Below are positions 18,303-27,123 of a stretch of 64,000 nt of DNA, piece by piece. The position numbers and the translations under genes are program-made. The stretch is from Tengunoibacter tsumagoiensis (lineage in GTDB: Bacteria; Chloroflexota; Ktedonobacteria; Ktedonobacterales; Ktedonobacteraceae), in NCBI RefSeq assembly GCF_003967535.1, contig NZ_BIFR01000002.1, positions 1,178,001-1,242,000 of the forward strand. The letters are read 5' to 3'. The notes under the pieces were generated by a model. It was not told the origin of the DNA. It searched no databases and saw nothing but the letters and a program-made list of their open reading frames with translations. How positions within the stretch are numbered: the first letter of the stretch is position 1; each line of letters begins with the position of its first letter.

Positions 18303-19163
18303 ATGCATCAGTCACTACCTTCGGTAACCCCACAGCTCGCGTCTCGATTGGAAGAGAGCATTGCTTTCTTTTCCACCGAAAAGCAGCGGATGCTGTCTTT
18401 ATGTCCTGGTAACCCGTACGGTGCCTATACACGCTCTTTTGGCAAAGCCGTAGCACTTTTGGCACAAAAAGCACATAGCGGACTGTATAATCGTGTTCAT
18501 CATATCAGCGGTGATGATGTGGGATTTCTTGATGAGATTATTGAGTGGTATCGTAGTTCTGGTGGCATTTGTAGCTTCCAGGTCGTTCCTCTTCTCTCTT
18601 CTCCGTCTCTTCTCTGGCAACTGGCGAAACATGGATTTTATCAATCAGGATTTTACAATGTTCTGTACGGCCTTCCTGCTATACAACAGGCCTCCTTCCC
18701 ACAGCTGACCATTCGTTCTGTTGAACCAGAAGAAAAAGAAACCTTTGTGGATATTTATTTCAACAGTTTTGGTCTTCCAAAGACAGCAGCCTACGGCTAT
18801 GTTCATGAGAGTATGTCTCGTCTCATAGATGTGTCGAGCAACAACTGTTTCTTTGCACTTGTTGACAAGAAACCAGTAGCCATTGCGATACTCTCTCTGT
18901 ATCAGCAGGTTGGCTATCTGGCTCTGGCTGCCACACTCCCCTCATTTCGAGCATATGGCTGCCACCAGGCATTACTCCAGGCTCGCATTACCAGAGCAAT
19001 AAGCCAGGAATGCGAGCTTATTGTCGGTCAGGCTGGCGTGGCAACAGGGAGTCAGCGCAATATGGAACGATCAGGGCTTCGTCTTGCGTATACAAAAACG
19101 GACTGGACAATCTATAATGCGCTGGCGGACCCGGACAAAAATACTACTTCCTTCAATCGATAA
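18303..19163 (+). CDS. GNAT-fold N-acetyltransferase
   Basis: 286 aa. The N-terminal 130 residues form a second, degenerate module (YNRVHHISGDDVGFLDEIIEW) and the C-terminal half is a GNAT domain: LTIRSVEPEEKETFVDIYFN, FALVDKKPVAIAILSL, then YLALAATLPSFRAYGCHQALLQARITRA in the acetyl-CoA region, where the usual R/Q-x-x-G-x-G/A reads RAYGCH. AAAAGGG precedes the ATG. The substrate is unknown; two-module GNATs of this shape often modify small molecules. It runs toward the remnant at 19153-19446. Confidence 0.75.
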   Translation: MHQSLPSVTPQLASRLEESIAFFSTEKQRMLSLCPGNPYGAYTRSFGKAVALLAQKAHSGLYNRVHHISGDDVGFLDEIIEWYRSSGGICSFQVVPLLSSPSLLWQLAKHGFYQSGFYNVLYGLPAIQQASFPQLTIRSVEPEEKETFVDIYFNSFGLPKTAAYGYVHESMSRLIDVSSNNCFFALVDKKPVAIAILSLYQQVGYLALAATLPSFRAYGCHQALLQARITRAISQECELIVGQAGVATGSQRNMERSGLRLAYTKTDWTIYNALADPDKNTTSFNR

Positions 19164-19446
19164 GGGTAGAGCTTTTGAGGTCTCCAAGAGCTTCTGCAAC
19201 CTGTATTTGGTAGTGGGTCACATCAATTTTTCTCGGATTGGTTGAATGGAGAACAAACTTCTCAGCATGAAGAGTAGCGTCCCAGGCTTGTTGTAAGTTT
19301 CCCATTTTTATGTGCGTCGGAACCTGATTGGCGTATAAAACAAAATACAGGGTATCCATAAATTCTACAATGTAAATTAGCTTGACAAGCCAGTCGGAAT
19401 TCTGACAGAGGAATGTAGGTGGTAGTCTAAAATAGGAGAAAAACAA
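19153..19446 (-). pseudogene. Possible remnant of a TPR-containing regulator
   Basis: A 97-codon minus-strand frame whose second half (VPTHIKMGNLQQAWDATLHA, then THYQIQVAEALGDL) looks like a decayed TPR of the kind found in XRE/LuxR regulators. It has no convincing ribosome-binding site, overlaps the end of the GNAT gene by 11 bases and is too short for any full protein. It may equally be a chance frame. Confidence 0.25.
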
Positions 19447-19514
19447 GAATTTTGATGTAACAAAGTATCACTTTAGACGTATAAGCTGTAATTAGGATAA
19501 AGGAGTAAAAAAAT

Positions 19515-20420
19515 ATGAATAACTACACCGAATTTCTCAAAGCTTTTGGACCATACTTTACTCAAATAAAAGATCGTTTTCAGGCTACAGAAACATTTTC
19601 AACTGACCTTTTGAAGCAACTAGAGGAAAATCTTCTAGCTGCTAACGTCAGCCCTCAGGCAACTCAAATGGTCAGCGAGAAATTGTGGCACCTGGCTGAA
19701 GGCGATTTTATTCACTCTGGAGAAGATGCATATCTTGCTCTTCATAATGAACTTGTATCCCTCCTCGAAACTCCTTTGAATGTTCTTTCATCACGGCCTC
19801 AAAAGCTGTTTGAGGTAAAAATACTCATAGGATGGCCTGATTCAGGGGTCACAACCACTGCAGTAAAATTAGCTTATCATCTGAAAAAGGCTGGTAAAAA
19901 TGTGTTCCTCATATCAGATGCCCTTATCTATTCCACAAAAACTAAGAATTTGAGAAAGCAGATAAGAGAGAACACTATTGATGTTCAAAATCCAGATCAG
20001 GCCGTCGATTCTATTGACACAATGTGCAATTTTCTACAATCAACACTGTTTACAGAACCGATGAGTATCATTATCGATTTCCCCACGCACCTTATAGGTG
20101 GAAACACAAGAAGTCATGAGCTTTCTAAGCTACACGACATGATGAGTAAAAAATATCCTGAAGCATCTGTTGAAAATATTGGCATATTTGATGCAGAGAA
20201 TGGGCAACAATTTGTACCACAATTCCGTCGTATGTTTTCTTATGATCGCCTTAAAAGTGTCATTCTCACAAAAGTAGATACGAGCCCAAAAGTAGGATGT
20301 GCTTTTGCATTAGTGGATGACATAGGGGCGCCAATCACTTTCCTTGGAATAGGAGCAGATATCGAACATCTCGTTTTATTGGATCCTGGAAAGTTTGTAG
20401 ATGCTCTTTTTTTACTATAG
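19515..20420 (+). CDS. SRP-family (FtsY/Ffh-like) GTPase homologue with degenerate active site
   Basis: 301 aa, intact. Residues 1-95 resemble the helical N domain (DLLKQLEENLLAANVSPQAT). Residues 100-301 follow the SRP GTPase G domain: P-loop region IGWPDSGVTTTAVKLAYHLK, GKNVFLIS, G4 motif LTKVD at 251-255, then ITFLGIGADIEHLVLLDPGK and FVDALF, nearly the FtsY ending. But the P-loop Lys is Val112, the DTAGR motif reads DFPTH (188-192), the DTYR motif reads DALIY, and DGTAKGG reads DTSPKVG. So it probably cannot hydrolyse GTP. It lacks the acidic A domain of FtsY and the M domain of Ffh. A weak AGGAG-containing stretch precedes ATG at 19515. Function unknown. Confidence 0.75.
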   Translation: MNNYTEFLKAFGPYFTQIKDRFQATETFSTDLLKQLEENLLAANVSPQATQMVSEKLWHLAEGDFIHSGEDAYLALHNELVSLLETPLNVLSSRPQKLFEVKILIGWPDSGVTTTAVKLAYHLKKAGKNVFLISDALIYSTKTKNLRKQIRENTIDVQNPDQAVDSIDTMCNFLQSTLFTEPMSIIIDFPTHLIGGNTRSHELSKLHDMMSKKYPEASVENIGIFDAENGQQFVPQFRRMFSYDRLKSVILTKVDTSPKVGCAFALVDDIGAPITFLGIGADIEHLVLLDPGKFVDALFLL

Positions 20421-20734
20421 TGAAAGTTCGTTGCTCGCACCAGAGCAACAAATATCCCCTCCATCCGAACTGCCAAACGAGCCGAATTGGTACATCGTCC
20501 TGATTTAGAGACGGAACATGTGGTTTTTGCTCTCGGCTGGACACCTCCTGATGATCAAAGGCTCTCTTGTTAGAGGAAAAAGTGTCCTTACGTTTTTAGG
20601 AAGAACCACATGTCTCTTCAATCTATCCCTTTAGAGGAACCTGAGGATACAATGCTGATGCTTAGCAAGTTGTCCTCACCGCTTCCTGTCAAGATGATTC
20701 CTTCTGTTCGTACGTCCTGGCTGATGCGACCCTA
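20421..20734. other. Gap with a short coding-like fragment
   Basis: 314 bases. A plus-strand frame of about 50 codons from 20425 (…RTAKRAELVHRPDLETEHVV, then FALGWTPPDDQ) reads like real protein but has no start or ribosome-binding site and no family could be named. It may be a gene remnant. Confidence 0.3.
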
Positions 20735-21187
20735 TCAGGTTGGTGAGCCAGCGCGTACCAGTACATTCCCTTCCTTGAGGATTCCCTCTACTGCTCCACC
20801 CTCTCTTCGCCAATATTCGATGCCACCAAGCATTTCTTTGACCTGAAAGCCCAGGGCGCTTAGCCTTGCCGCTGCCTTTGTGGCAGCATTACAGGCAGGA
20901 GACCAGCAATAAATGATCAGGGGCTTGTCTTGAGAGAATGCTTTCATGGTGTCTGCAGTAATAGTTCGATAGGGGAGATTTATGGCACCAGGAATATGGC
21001 ACTCCTCAAAATCCTGGGTACTCCGTGCATCAATCAGGACAAAGCCATCGTAACCGCGCTGGAGATCTCCCATGACATCTGAGACATCTGTTTCAACTGC
21101 CAGTCTCGCAAAAAAGTGCTGATGGGCAGCTTTGGACGGCGCTGCTGGTATTTCCAGGACCAGTGAAACAGGGGTATTTTGTGTCAT
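20735..21187 (-). CDS. Single-domain rhodanese-like sulfurtransferase
   Basis: 150 aa from ATG at 21187 (AAGGAAG upstream; a longer frame to 21226 is less likely). The rhodanese fold is clear: GFVLIDARSTQDFEECHIPG, AINLPYR, then the active loop YCWSPACNAATKAAARL with the catalytic Cys, and LGGIEYWRREG at the end. It would transfer sulfur from thiosulfate or a persulfide to an acceptor. It is divergent from an adjacent LysR regulator whose promoter it shares, so it is the likely target of that regulator. Confidence 0.88.
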   Translation of the reverse strand: MTQNTPVSLVLEIPAAPSKAAHQHFFARLAVETDVSDVMGDLQRGYDGFVLIDARSTQDFEECHIPGAINLPYRTITADTMKAFSQDKPLIIYCWSPACNAATKAAARLSALGFQVKEMLGGIEYWRREGGAVEGILKEGNVLVRAGSPT

Positions 21188-21282
21188 CGTTTTGCTTCCT
21201 TTGGTGGGAATGGACTTGGGCACCACTGTTGGTGCAGGTCAACTCTACCATAGACAGCGGCATCAGCGTTCGCTATACTTTT

Positions 21283-21309
21283 TGATGAGGAACATCACTC
21301 TTTTTGATG
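21283..21309. promoter_or_regulatory. Candidate LysR-type binding sites in the divergent promoter
   Basis: Two overlapping dyads, TGATG-AGGAA-CATCA (21283-21297) and CATCA-N7-TGATG (21293-21309), lie in the 133-base gap between the rhodanese and LysR starts. They are just before the LysR start at 21321, the usual place for an autoregulatory LysR box. Confidence 0.4.
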
Positions 21310-21320
21310 GAGAACCACCA

Positions 21321-22205
21321 ATGGATTTTATTTATCTCCAAACCCTGTGTGAAGTCGCCAAATGGGAAAATTTCACACGGGCGGCTGACGTGCTGGGATA
21401 TGCCCAGTCAAGCGTGACCACCCAGATTCAGAAGTTAGAAGCACAGTATGGAGTGGTCTTATTTGAGCGTCATGGTCCGAAAATGCAGCCAACGCAGGCG
21501 GGAGACGTTCTCATCGCATACGCTCGGCAGATTCTGGCCTTGCATGAAGAAGTAAAGGCACAACTTATCTCGCAGCAAACAGGGAGCCTGACGATTGGGA
21601 CGATTGAAACCCTGGCCGCCTGTTACCTTCCCTCTCTCCTGCAGACTTTTCATAAAGAGCATCCCAACATGACGCTTGCACTGCAACTAGGCAATGAAGA
21701 CTCGATTATACAGTCCATCCAGCAAGGAACCTGTGACCTGGGGTTGATTCTGGATACGGCCACGCAGGACCCTGACCTTATCAGCATCTCGGTGCGGCAA
21801 GAAGCGCTTGTCATTGTGACCTGCCCAGATTCATCATATCGAATGTACAAGGAAATTACGCCACAGGATCTCGTCAATGCCAGCTTCATTCTGACGGAAC
21901 AGGGCTGTACCTATCGCGCTTTCTTGCTTCAGGAACTCAAGAAAGCTGGCATCGCATATCATATGCTCTCGGCGTTTGAGAGTCTTGAAGCTATCAAACA
22001 ATGCGTGATGCGTGGCCTGGGGATCGCCTTCCTGCCCTCTTTTGCCGTCCAGGAGGAAGTGGCTCAGGGAAAATTACTGGCGATTCCATTTGCACCCCAG
22101 GCTCATTTTTCGACACAGGTCATTTTTTTGAAGCGGAAATGGCGTTCCCACGCATTTCAGAGCTTGCTTGATCTTCTCAGTTCTGTCCCGTCGGTTATTA
22201 TATAA
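21321..22205 (+). CDS. LysR-family transcriptional regulator
   Basis: 294 aa from ATG at 21321, behind GGAGAA; the upstream extension to 21132 overlaps the divergent gene and is not credible. N-terminal winged HTH: MDFIYLQTLCEVAKWENFTR, AADVLGYAQSSVTTQI, KLEAQYGVVLFERHG. The C-terminal substrate-binding domain starts at about 90 (GSLTIGTIETLAACYLPSLL). Members usually act as tetramers with a small-molecule co-inducer. Divergent from the rhodanese gene; likely regulates it and itself. Confidence 0.92.
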   Translation: MDFIYLQTLCEVAKWENFTRAADVLGYAQSSVTTQIQKLEAQYGVVLFERHGPKMQPTQAGDVLIAYARQILALHEEVKAQLISQQTGSLTIGTIETLAACYLPSLLQTFHKEHPNMTLALQLGNEDSIIQSIQQGTCDLGLILDTATQDPDLISISVRQEALVIVTCPDSSYRMYKEITPQDLVNASFILTEQGCTYRAFLLQELKKAGIAYHMLSAFESLEAIKQCVMRGLGIAFLPSFAVQEEVAQGKLLAIPFAPQAHFSTQVIFLKRKWRSHAFQSLLDLLSSVPSVII

Positions 22206-22284
22206 GAATATATCTTGCTGATCGTGCGTACACTTACCTGTGGAGGTTTACGCCCCTCTGCATCTGCTCTTCCAGTTGTGAGGC

Positions 22285-22719
22285 TCAGGCTTGCGCGAAC
22301 CAGGAGCGGCGCGCGAAGACAATGAGTGCGCAGAGGAGGCTAACGATGAGTGGAAAAAGGGCCGCTGCGATACCCATTCCTCCCAGCAGCGTCACGGCGA
22401 CCGCTCCAATTGTGATGATAACCAATCCGCAGGCAGCAATTGGCGTCAGTCGGCGTTGAATGCGTAGGATGCCAGGCAGCAACAGACCAAGCCCGCCTGC
22501 GCATTCAGCTACACCGATGAAGTAGATAAACCATTGTGGAAAGGGCACCGCCAACTGGGCCTGCATCACGGCGGGAGGGGTGAGCAGTTTCATGCAGCCA
22601 GTAGCAAGAAAGAGGAGCGCCAGCAAGATTTGCAGCGTCCAGAGAGCTATCGAGCGAAATAGATTGCGACCACTCGATGTCTGCTGGTTGACCGAGCTGC
22701 CGCTGATAGTGCCTGTCAT
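22285..22719 (-). CDS. DoxX-family membrane protein
   Basis: 144 aa with four hydrophobic segments. The DoxX pattern is visible: LQILLALLFLATGCMKLLTP, then PFPQWFIYFIGVAECAGGLGLLLPG, and a late IPIVL-like helix. AGGAGA precedes ATG at 22719. DoxX-like proteins are small inner-membrane proteins linked to redox or thiol stress; the exact role is not known. Convergent with LysR and divergent from the MFS exporter. Confidence 0.85.
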   Translation of the reverse strand: MTGTISGSSVNQQTSSGRNLFRSIALWTLQILLALLFLATGCMKLLTPPAVMQAQLAVPFPQWFIYFIGVAECAGGLGLLLPGILRIQRRLTPIAACGLVIITIGAVAVTLLGGMGIAAALFPLIVSLLCALIVFARRSWFAQA

Positions 22720-23036
22720 ATTTTTCTCCTATGTTTGACGTAGACTATTGCCTTTTTCTTCTTTGCAAATTGCAAGGAATGATACTATCCTATTCCAGGA
22801 GAAGGATAAAAAACCGGAAAAAGAAGAGGGCATCTTTGGAAGAACACCTTGATGAGCAACATCCATTTCCGGTTTGGAGAAGGGCCAGAAGAAGAGATAT
22901 AGAGAAGTCACTGACAAATTGCAAGGAGAGTAGGTGGGGGGATGTGATCCATTGGGGGTCAGGGAGATACAAAGGCTCTTTCCTTCCGAAACTTGCCGCT
23001 CCTACGTAGATGAAGACCGGAAAGGAACCGAGAGAG
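22720..23036. other. Divergent promoter region, no recognised element
   Basis: 317 bases between DoxX and the MFS gene. Overlapping frames on both strands lack ribosome-binding sites and family features. No hairpin or RNA gene was recognised. Confidence 0.4.
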
Positions 23037-24305
23037 ATGCAGACAGCAGTCCTCGAACAGAAAACCGTCACCAGTCCTTTGCAGGAGAGTGTAAGACCCA
23101 AAGAGCCCACAGCAGCACTGATATTTCTTATTGGCTGTGTTTCCTTACTGATGACAGGCTTTGCCATTATTATCCCTGTTTTTCCCCAGCGCTTGCAGTC
23201 GTTCGGGATGGGATCTGAGATGCTGGCGCTGATGGAAGGAGCCTTTGGCCTGGGCATGTTTCTTTTTAGCACGCCAATGGGAACCTGGTCTGGCCGCATT
23301 GGTCGCAAGCCTATCCTTTTTATCTCGCTGGCTGGTTTTATTGTGACCAATCTCCTGCTGGCATTCGTCAACGTGCCGCTGTTCTTTATTCCCATCCGTT
23401 TTGTGGAGGGCATGCTGCTTTCCGGCTTGATTCCGTCGGCGATGTCGATGGTTGGCGATACCATTCCCCTTGAGAAGCAGGGGCGCTGGATTGGGCTACT
23501 TACGACGGCTCAGGCGGTTGGCTTCGCCCTGGGGCCGGGCCTGGGGGGCGTCCTTTATCAGAGTATGGGCTTTGCCAGTCCCTTTCTCCTCTCGGCTACC
23601 ATTGCGCTGATGGCTTCTCTGCTCGCTATTTTTCTTGTACCAGAAACGCTCTCCAGGCAGGCGAAAGCACAGGCGAGGCAGCAACGCGTGACACGTGGAA
23701 CTGGTGCCTCGCAGCCGAAACAATGGCAACTGGCATCTCTGATCTGGCTGGTCGCTCCATTCCTGGTGATTGACTTTGGTATGATCTTCACCTACCCCTT
23801 CGTGTTCCCGCAGTTTCCCTTCTTTTTTGAGAAGATCTTACACTATAGTTCGGCGCAGTATGGACTGCTGTTCAGCGCTTACGGCATGGCACTGGCCGTC
23901 TTCCCGCTGATTCTGGGGCGGCTCTCTGAGAAACTGCCGAAACGACCGTTGATTGTGATGGGAAGCCTGCTCTTCAGCTCTTTGATCGTGTTTACATTAG
24001 TGGCTCCCCTCTATCCGTTTCTGCTGGTGGGTGCGGTCCTCTCGGGACTCGGCAGTGCTTTTGTTGAGCCAGCTATGGGGAGCATCTACCTGGCGAACAC
24101 GAACGAAGAGAATCGCGGCCAGATCATGGGTCTGCGCGGATCGGCTATTTCACTTGCCGTCATGCTTGGCCCGCTGATGCAGGCGCTTGTGGGTCTCTGG
24201 ATCACTCCGCAGACCACCTTCGCCATCGGTGTGCTGATCTCGTTGGGCATGGCCCTGGTCGCCTTTCTCCTGTTAAAGAAACCCCGCCAGGCGCGTCAGG
24301 CCTGA
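23037..24305 (+). CDS. MFS transporter (12-TM drug/metabolite exporter, TetA/MdtG-like)
   Basis: 422 aa from ATG at 23037 (AAGGAACCGAGAGAG upstream); an earlier ATG at 23010 lacks a site. Twelve hydrophobic segments. Motif A MGTWSGRIGRKPILF lies between TM2 and TM3 and is echoed as LGRLSEKLPKRPLI after TM8. GLGGVLYQSMGFASPF fits motif C of proton antiporters. Likely a proton-driven exporter; the substrate is not inferable. Confidence 0.88.
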   Translation: MQTAVLEQKTVTSPLQESVRPKEPTAALIFLIGCVSLLMTGFAIIIPVFPQRLQSFGMGSEMLALMEGAFGLGMFLFSTPMGTWSGRIGRKPILFISLAGFIVTNLLLAFVNVPLFFIPIRFVEGMLLSGLIPSAMSMVGDTIPLEKQGRWIGLLTTAQAVGFALGPGLGGVLYQSMGFASPFLLSATIALMASLLAIFLVPETLSRQAKAQARQQRVTRGTGASQPKQWQLASLIWLVAPFLVIDFGMIFTYPFVFPQFPFFFEKILHYSSAQYGLLFSAYGMALAVFPLILGRLSEKLPKRPLIVMGSLLFSSLIVFTLVAPLYPFLLVGAVLSGLGSAFVEPAMGSIYLANTNEENRGQIMGLRGSAISLAVMLGPLMQALVGLWITPQTTFAIGVLISLGMALVAFLLLKKPRQARQA

Positions 24306-24378
24306 TAGCAGAACAGAAGAACGAACTCCAGGATCAACATGGTGAGTACAAGCTCATTATCTCTCTTCTCTGGAATGC

Positions 24379-24636
24379 TCATGAAAGCGCGATCTCTTGA
24401 GATGCAATCCCACCACTACTCAGATCATCTTGTTTGATCTGTTGTGCGAGCTGGTGGGCCTCTTCTTTGCGCAAGGGATCTTCTTTGAGTGGATAATAGA
24501 GGCCCAGATCTATCCCATGTTCCTTGAGCCTGTGTCATGAGCATAAGGTCAATCTGGCTTTAAGAGTCCCTGGCCCTACGGAAAGTGTTGCAACAGGAAG
24601 GTGGTAATGGCTGAGATTGATTTGGGCCTCACACAT
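24379..24636 (-). pseudogene. Small gene remnant with one in-frame TGA
   Basis: On the minus strand, ATG at 24636 opens a frame reading MCEAQINLSHYHLPVATLSV…LTLCS, meets a single TGA at 24535-24537, and continues in the same frame as HRLKEHGIDLGLYYPL, KEDPLRKEEAHQLAQQIKQD to a stop at 24379. Both halves look like ordinary protein, so this is probably a zinc-finger-like gene in which a codon, perhaps Cys, became TGA. The rest of the 416-base gap (24306-24721) shows nothing else. Confidence 0.45.
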
Positions 24637-24721
24637 ACTAACGATTCGCCATTCTCAGAGATTGTTATTGATAGCAAGGAGATTCGCAAACGCTAGTCAA
24701 GAGAATTGAGAGAAAATATGT

Positions 24722-26821
24722 ATGGCTCGCTTTATTACTTTGTCTGAAAATCCGCTTTCCCTGGTTTTGGAGATTACGGATGAGGGTGATGTGCACCTTC
24801 TGCATTGCTCGGCACTCCCTTTTCGAGAGGAGAGGGTCCCTGAGAAAGATAGGTCCCTCTATCGATTGGTTGAACTTCAAGCGACTGGAGAGGATCGGGA
24901 TGGTCATCATAGCTCAAGATATACCTACACCGTTCCTGGTAAACGGCTTCACTATAGCGAAGATCGATCGTACCAGACGGATTTTGGCACAAAGTGGGAG
25001 ATTGAACAGGTTGATGCCACGACCGGACTGCATGTGATCAGCCATCTCCAGCTTTTTTCCGGTCTTTCCTGCCTTCGATCCTGGACAGAAGTGCGCAATG
25101 ATGGACCAGTTCCTCAGACGATTGAGTATATCTCGTCATTTGCGTATTACGGTTTTGCGAAAGAAGGAGAGCAGAACTGGGATCAGCGCATGCAGTGTTC
25201 TGTTCCCTACAGCACCTGTCTGGGCGAAGGACAATGGCGCAGCTATACGCTGCCAGAGATCGGCCTGAGCCGTGTTGGGCCCTACTCTGGTCGACGTTTT
25301 GCGATCACGAGTGTTGGTACCTGGTCCAGCGGCCAAACATTACCGGTGGCTTACCTCCAGAATAACGAGAGCAATGAAGGCTGGCTCTGGCAGATTGAAC
25401 ACAATGGTTCCTGGCATTGGGAGATGAGCGATATCGCCCTTGATCAGCTCTATGTTCAGATAAGCGGGCCAACTGATCAAGAACATCAATGGTTTCAGCC
25501 ACTTGCTCCTGGTGAGACATTTACCTCGATTCCGGTGGCGTTATGTGCAGTTGAGCAGGGATTTGAGCAGGCTGTGGCCCAGATGACACAATATCGGCGG
25601 CGTATTCGTCGTCCTAATCGCGACAATGAACAGCTTCCTGTCATCTTTAACGATTACATGAATTGTCTCTGGGCCAATCCTAGCGAAGAGAAACTCCTCC
25701 CATTGATTGATGCCGCAGCGGAAGTCGGGAGTGATTATTTTTGTATTGATGCGGGCTGGTTTAATGATGGCTACTGGTGGGACTCAGTTGGTATCTGGAC
25801 GCCCGCAGAGACGCGTTTTACGCATGGTCTCCAGAGCGTGCTTGAGTATATTCGGCAGCATGGCATGGTGCCAGGGCTCTGGCTTGAGATTGAAGTCATG
25901 GGGATACACTGCTCACTTGCTCAAGAATGGCCGGATGAATGTTTTTTCTGTCGCCATGGTAAACGGGTAATTGATCATGGCCGTTATCAGCTTGATTTTC
26001 GCCATCCTCTTGTCCTGGCCCATGCCAATGAAGCTATTGATCGTCTGGTGCAAGAATACGGAGTTGGCTATCTCAAGATTGATTACAATATCAACATTGG
26101 AGTTGGAACCGATGTGGATGCCGCCAGCCCTGGCGTGGGATTGCTGGCTCATAATCGTGCGTATCTGAACTGGCTGGATCAGGTCTTTGTGCGCTATCCA
26201 CATCTGGTCATCGAAAATTGTGGGAGTGGTGGCATGCGGATGGATTACGCACTGCTCAGCCGTCATAGCCTGCAATCTACAAGTGATCAGGACAACTATC
26301 GTCTGTATGCACCGATTGCCGCGAGTTGTCTGAGTGCCGTCACCCCAGAACAGTCGGCGATCTGGACCTATCCATTAGAAAAAGATGAGACCGAGGGCGT
26401 TATTTTTAATATGGTGAATGCGCTCTTACAACGTATTCATCTCAGTGGGCAATTGGCACAGCTCCCACCAGCACATGTTGCTCTCGTGAAAGAGGCGATT
26501 CAGCTCTATAAAGAAGAGTTGCGGCGCGAGATTCCCCATGGGCTCCCATTCTGGCCACTTGGCCTTCCCACATTTGATGCCTCCTGGGTCAGCCTGGGGC
26601 TTCATTGTGGGCAGAAGGACTATGTAGCTGTCTGGCGTCGTGATACTGGGGAGGCCAGTATCGACCTTCCTTTGCACCACCGCAAGGGAATACCATCAGA
26701 ACATATTCAGTGCATTTACCCATCGCAAGGGCCAGATACCTGGAACTGGCAGGAAGACAAAGGCGTATTCACCGTTACGCTGCCGACACGCTATAGCGCT
26801 CGACTCTTTAGAATTGGCTAG
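24722..26821 (+). CDS. GH36 alpha-galactosidase (melibiase)
   Basis: 699 aa, normal for GH36. An N-terminal beta-sandwich leads to a TIM barrel: VIFNDYMNCLWANPSEEKLL, then YFCIDAGWFNDGYWWDSVG, GLWLEIEVMG, GYLKIDYNINIG with the nucleophile Asp, IENCGSGGMRMDYALL and STSDQDNYRLYAPIAA with the acid/base Asp. A C-terminal beta-domain follows. There is no signal peptide, so it is probably cytosolic and acts on imported alpha-galactosides such as melibiose or raffinose. The ribosome-binding sequence is weak. A 10-bp tandem duplication (GAATTGGCTA) straddles the stop codon at 26812-26831. Confidence 0.93.
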   Translation: MARFITLSENPLSLVLEITDEGDVHLLHCSALPFREERVPEKDRSLYRLVELQATGEDRDGHHSSRYTYTVPGKRLHYSEDRSYQTDFGTKWEIEQVDATTGLHVISHLQLFSGLSCLRSWTEVRNDGPVPQTIEYISSFAYYGFAKEGEQNWDQRMQCSVPYSTCLGEGQWRSYTLPEIGLSRVGPYSGRRFAITSVGTWSSGQTLPVAYLQNNESNEGWLWQIEHNGSWHWEMSDIALDQLYVQISGPTDQEHQWFQPLAPGETFTSIPVALCAVEQGFEQAVAQMTQYRRRIRRPNRDNEQLPVIFNDYMNCLWANPSEEKLLPLIDAAAEVGSDYFCIDAGWFNDGYWWDSVGIWTPAETRFTHGLQSVLEYIRQHGMVPGLWLEIEVMGIHCSLAQEWPDECFFCRHGKRVIDHGRYQLDFRHPLVLAHANEAIDRLVQEYGVGYLKIDYNINIGVGTDVDAASPGVGLLAHNRAYLNWLDQVFVRYPHLVIENCGSGGMRMDYALLSRHSLQSTSDQDNYRLYAPIAASCLSAVTPEQSAIWTYPLEKDETEGVIFNMVNALLQRIHLSGQLAQLPPAHVALVKEAIQLYKEELRREIPHGLPFWPLGLPTFDASWVSLGLHCGQKDYVAVWRRDTGEASIDLPLHHRKGIPSEHIQCIYPSQGPDTWNWQEDKGVFTVTLPTRYSARLFRIG

Positions 26822-26841
26822 AATTGGCTAGAGAGCCGTAG

Positions 26842-26871
26842 AGGTCAGTTGAGGGAGCCCTCAACTGACCT
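26842..26871. terminator. Bidirectional hairpin terminator
   Basis: Perfect 14-bp arms (26842-26855 and 26858-26871) around two bases, between the convergent alpha-galactosidase and His-rich protein genes. Confidence 0.7.
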
Positions 26872-26898
26872 GTGGCAAATGTATGTATTGAAAACCTA

Positions 26899-27123
26899 TC
26901 AGGCTTTGGCTACCGCAGGTTGAGCAGTGTGTTTCTTCGCTGCCTCCTCCAGATGCTCAGTTGCCTGGATATGGTGTCCATGAGCCATATGAGCATGTGA
27001 TGCAGCGGTCTCATGCTCGCCTTTGGCATGATGCTCAGCGGCTTTCTCGTGATGTTCTGCGGCCTTGCGATGATGCTCAGCAGCCTTACGGTGATGCTCG
27101 ATTGATGGATGACCAGTTGCCAT
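26899..27123 (-). CDS. Small His-rich AEHH-repeat protein
   Basis: 74 aa, soluble, with a very strong AAAGGAG ribosome-binding sequence before ATG at 27123. Residues 9-55 carry repeated 7-residue units of the form AAEHHxK, followed by GEHETAASHAHMAHGHH. His makes up about one residue in four, and the pattern predicts an amphipathic helix with His pairs on one face. Similar His-rich repeat proteins occur in many soil bacteria; metal binding or stress buffering is plausible but not established. Confidence 0.75.
   Translation of the reverse strand: MATGHPSIEHHRKAAEHHRKAAEHHEKAAEHHAKGEHETAASHAHMAHGHHIQATEHLEEAAKKHTAQPAVAKA

Noticed and set aside
22790..23464. Minus-strand 224-codon frame
   Set aside because: It lies opposite the start of the MFS gene; composition is shadow-like and there is no ribosome-binding site.
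24535..24537. Selenocysteine reading of the in-frame TGA
   Set aside because: No selenoprotein family matches and no SECIS-like hairpin was recognised; a nonsense mutation is simpler.
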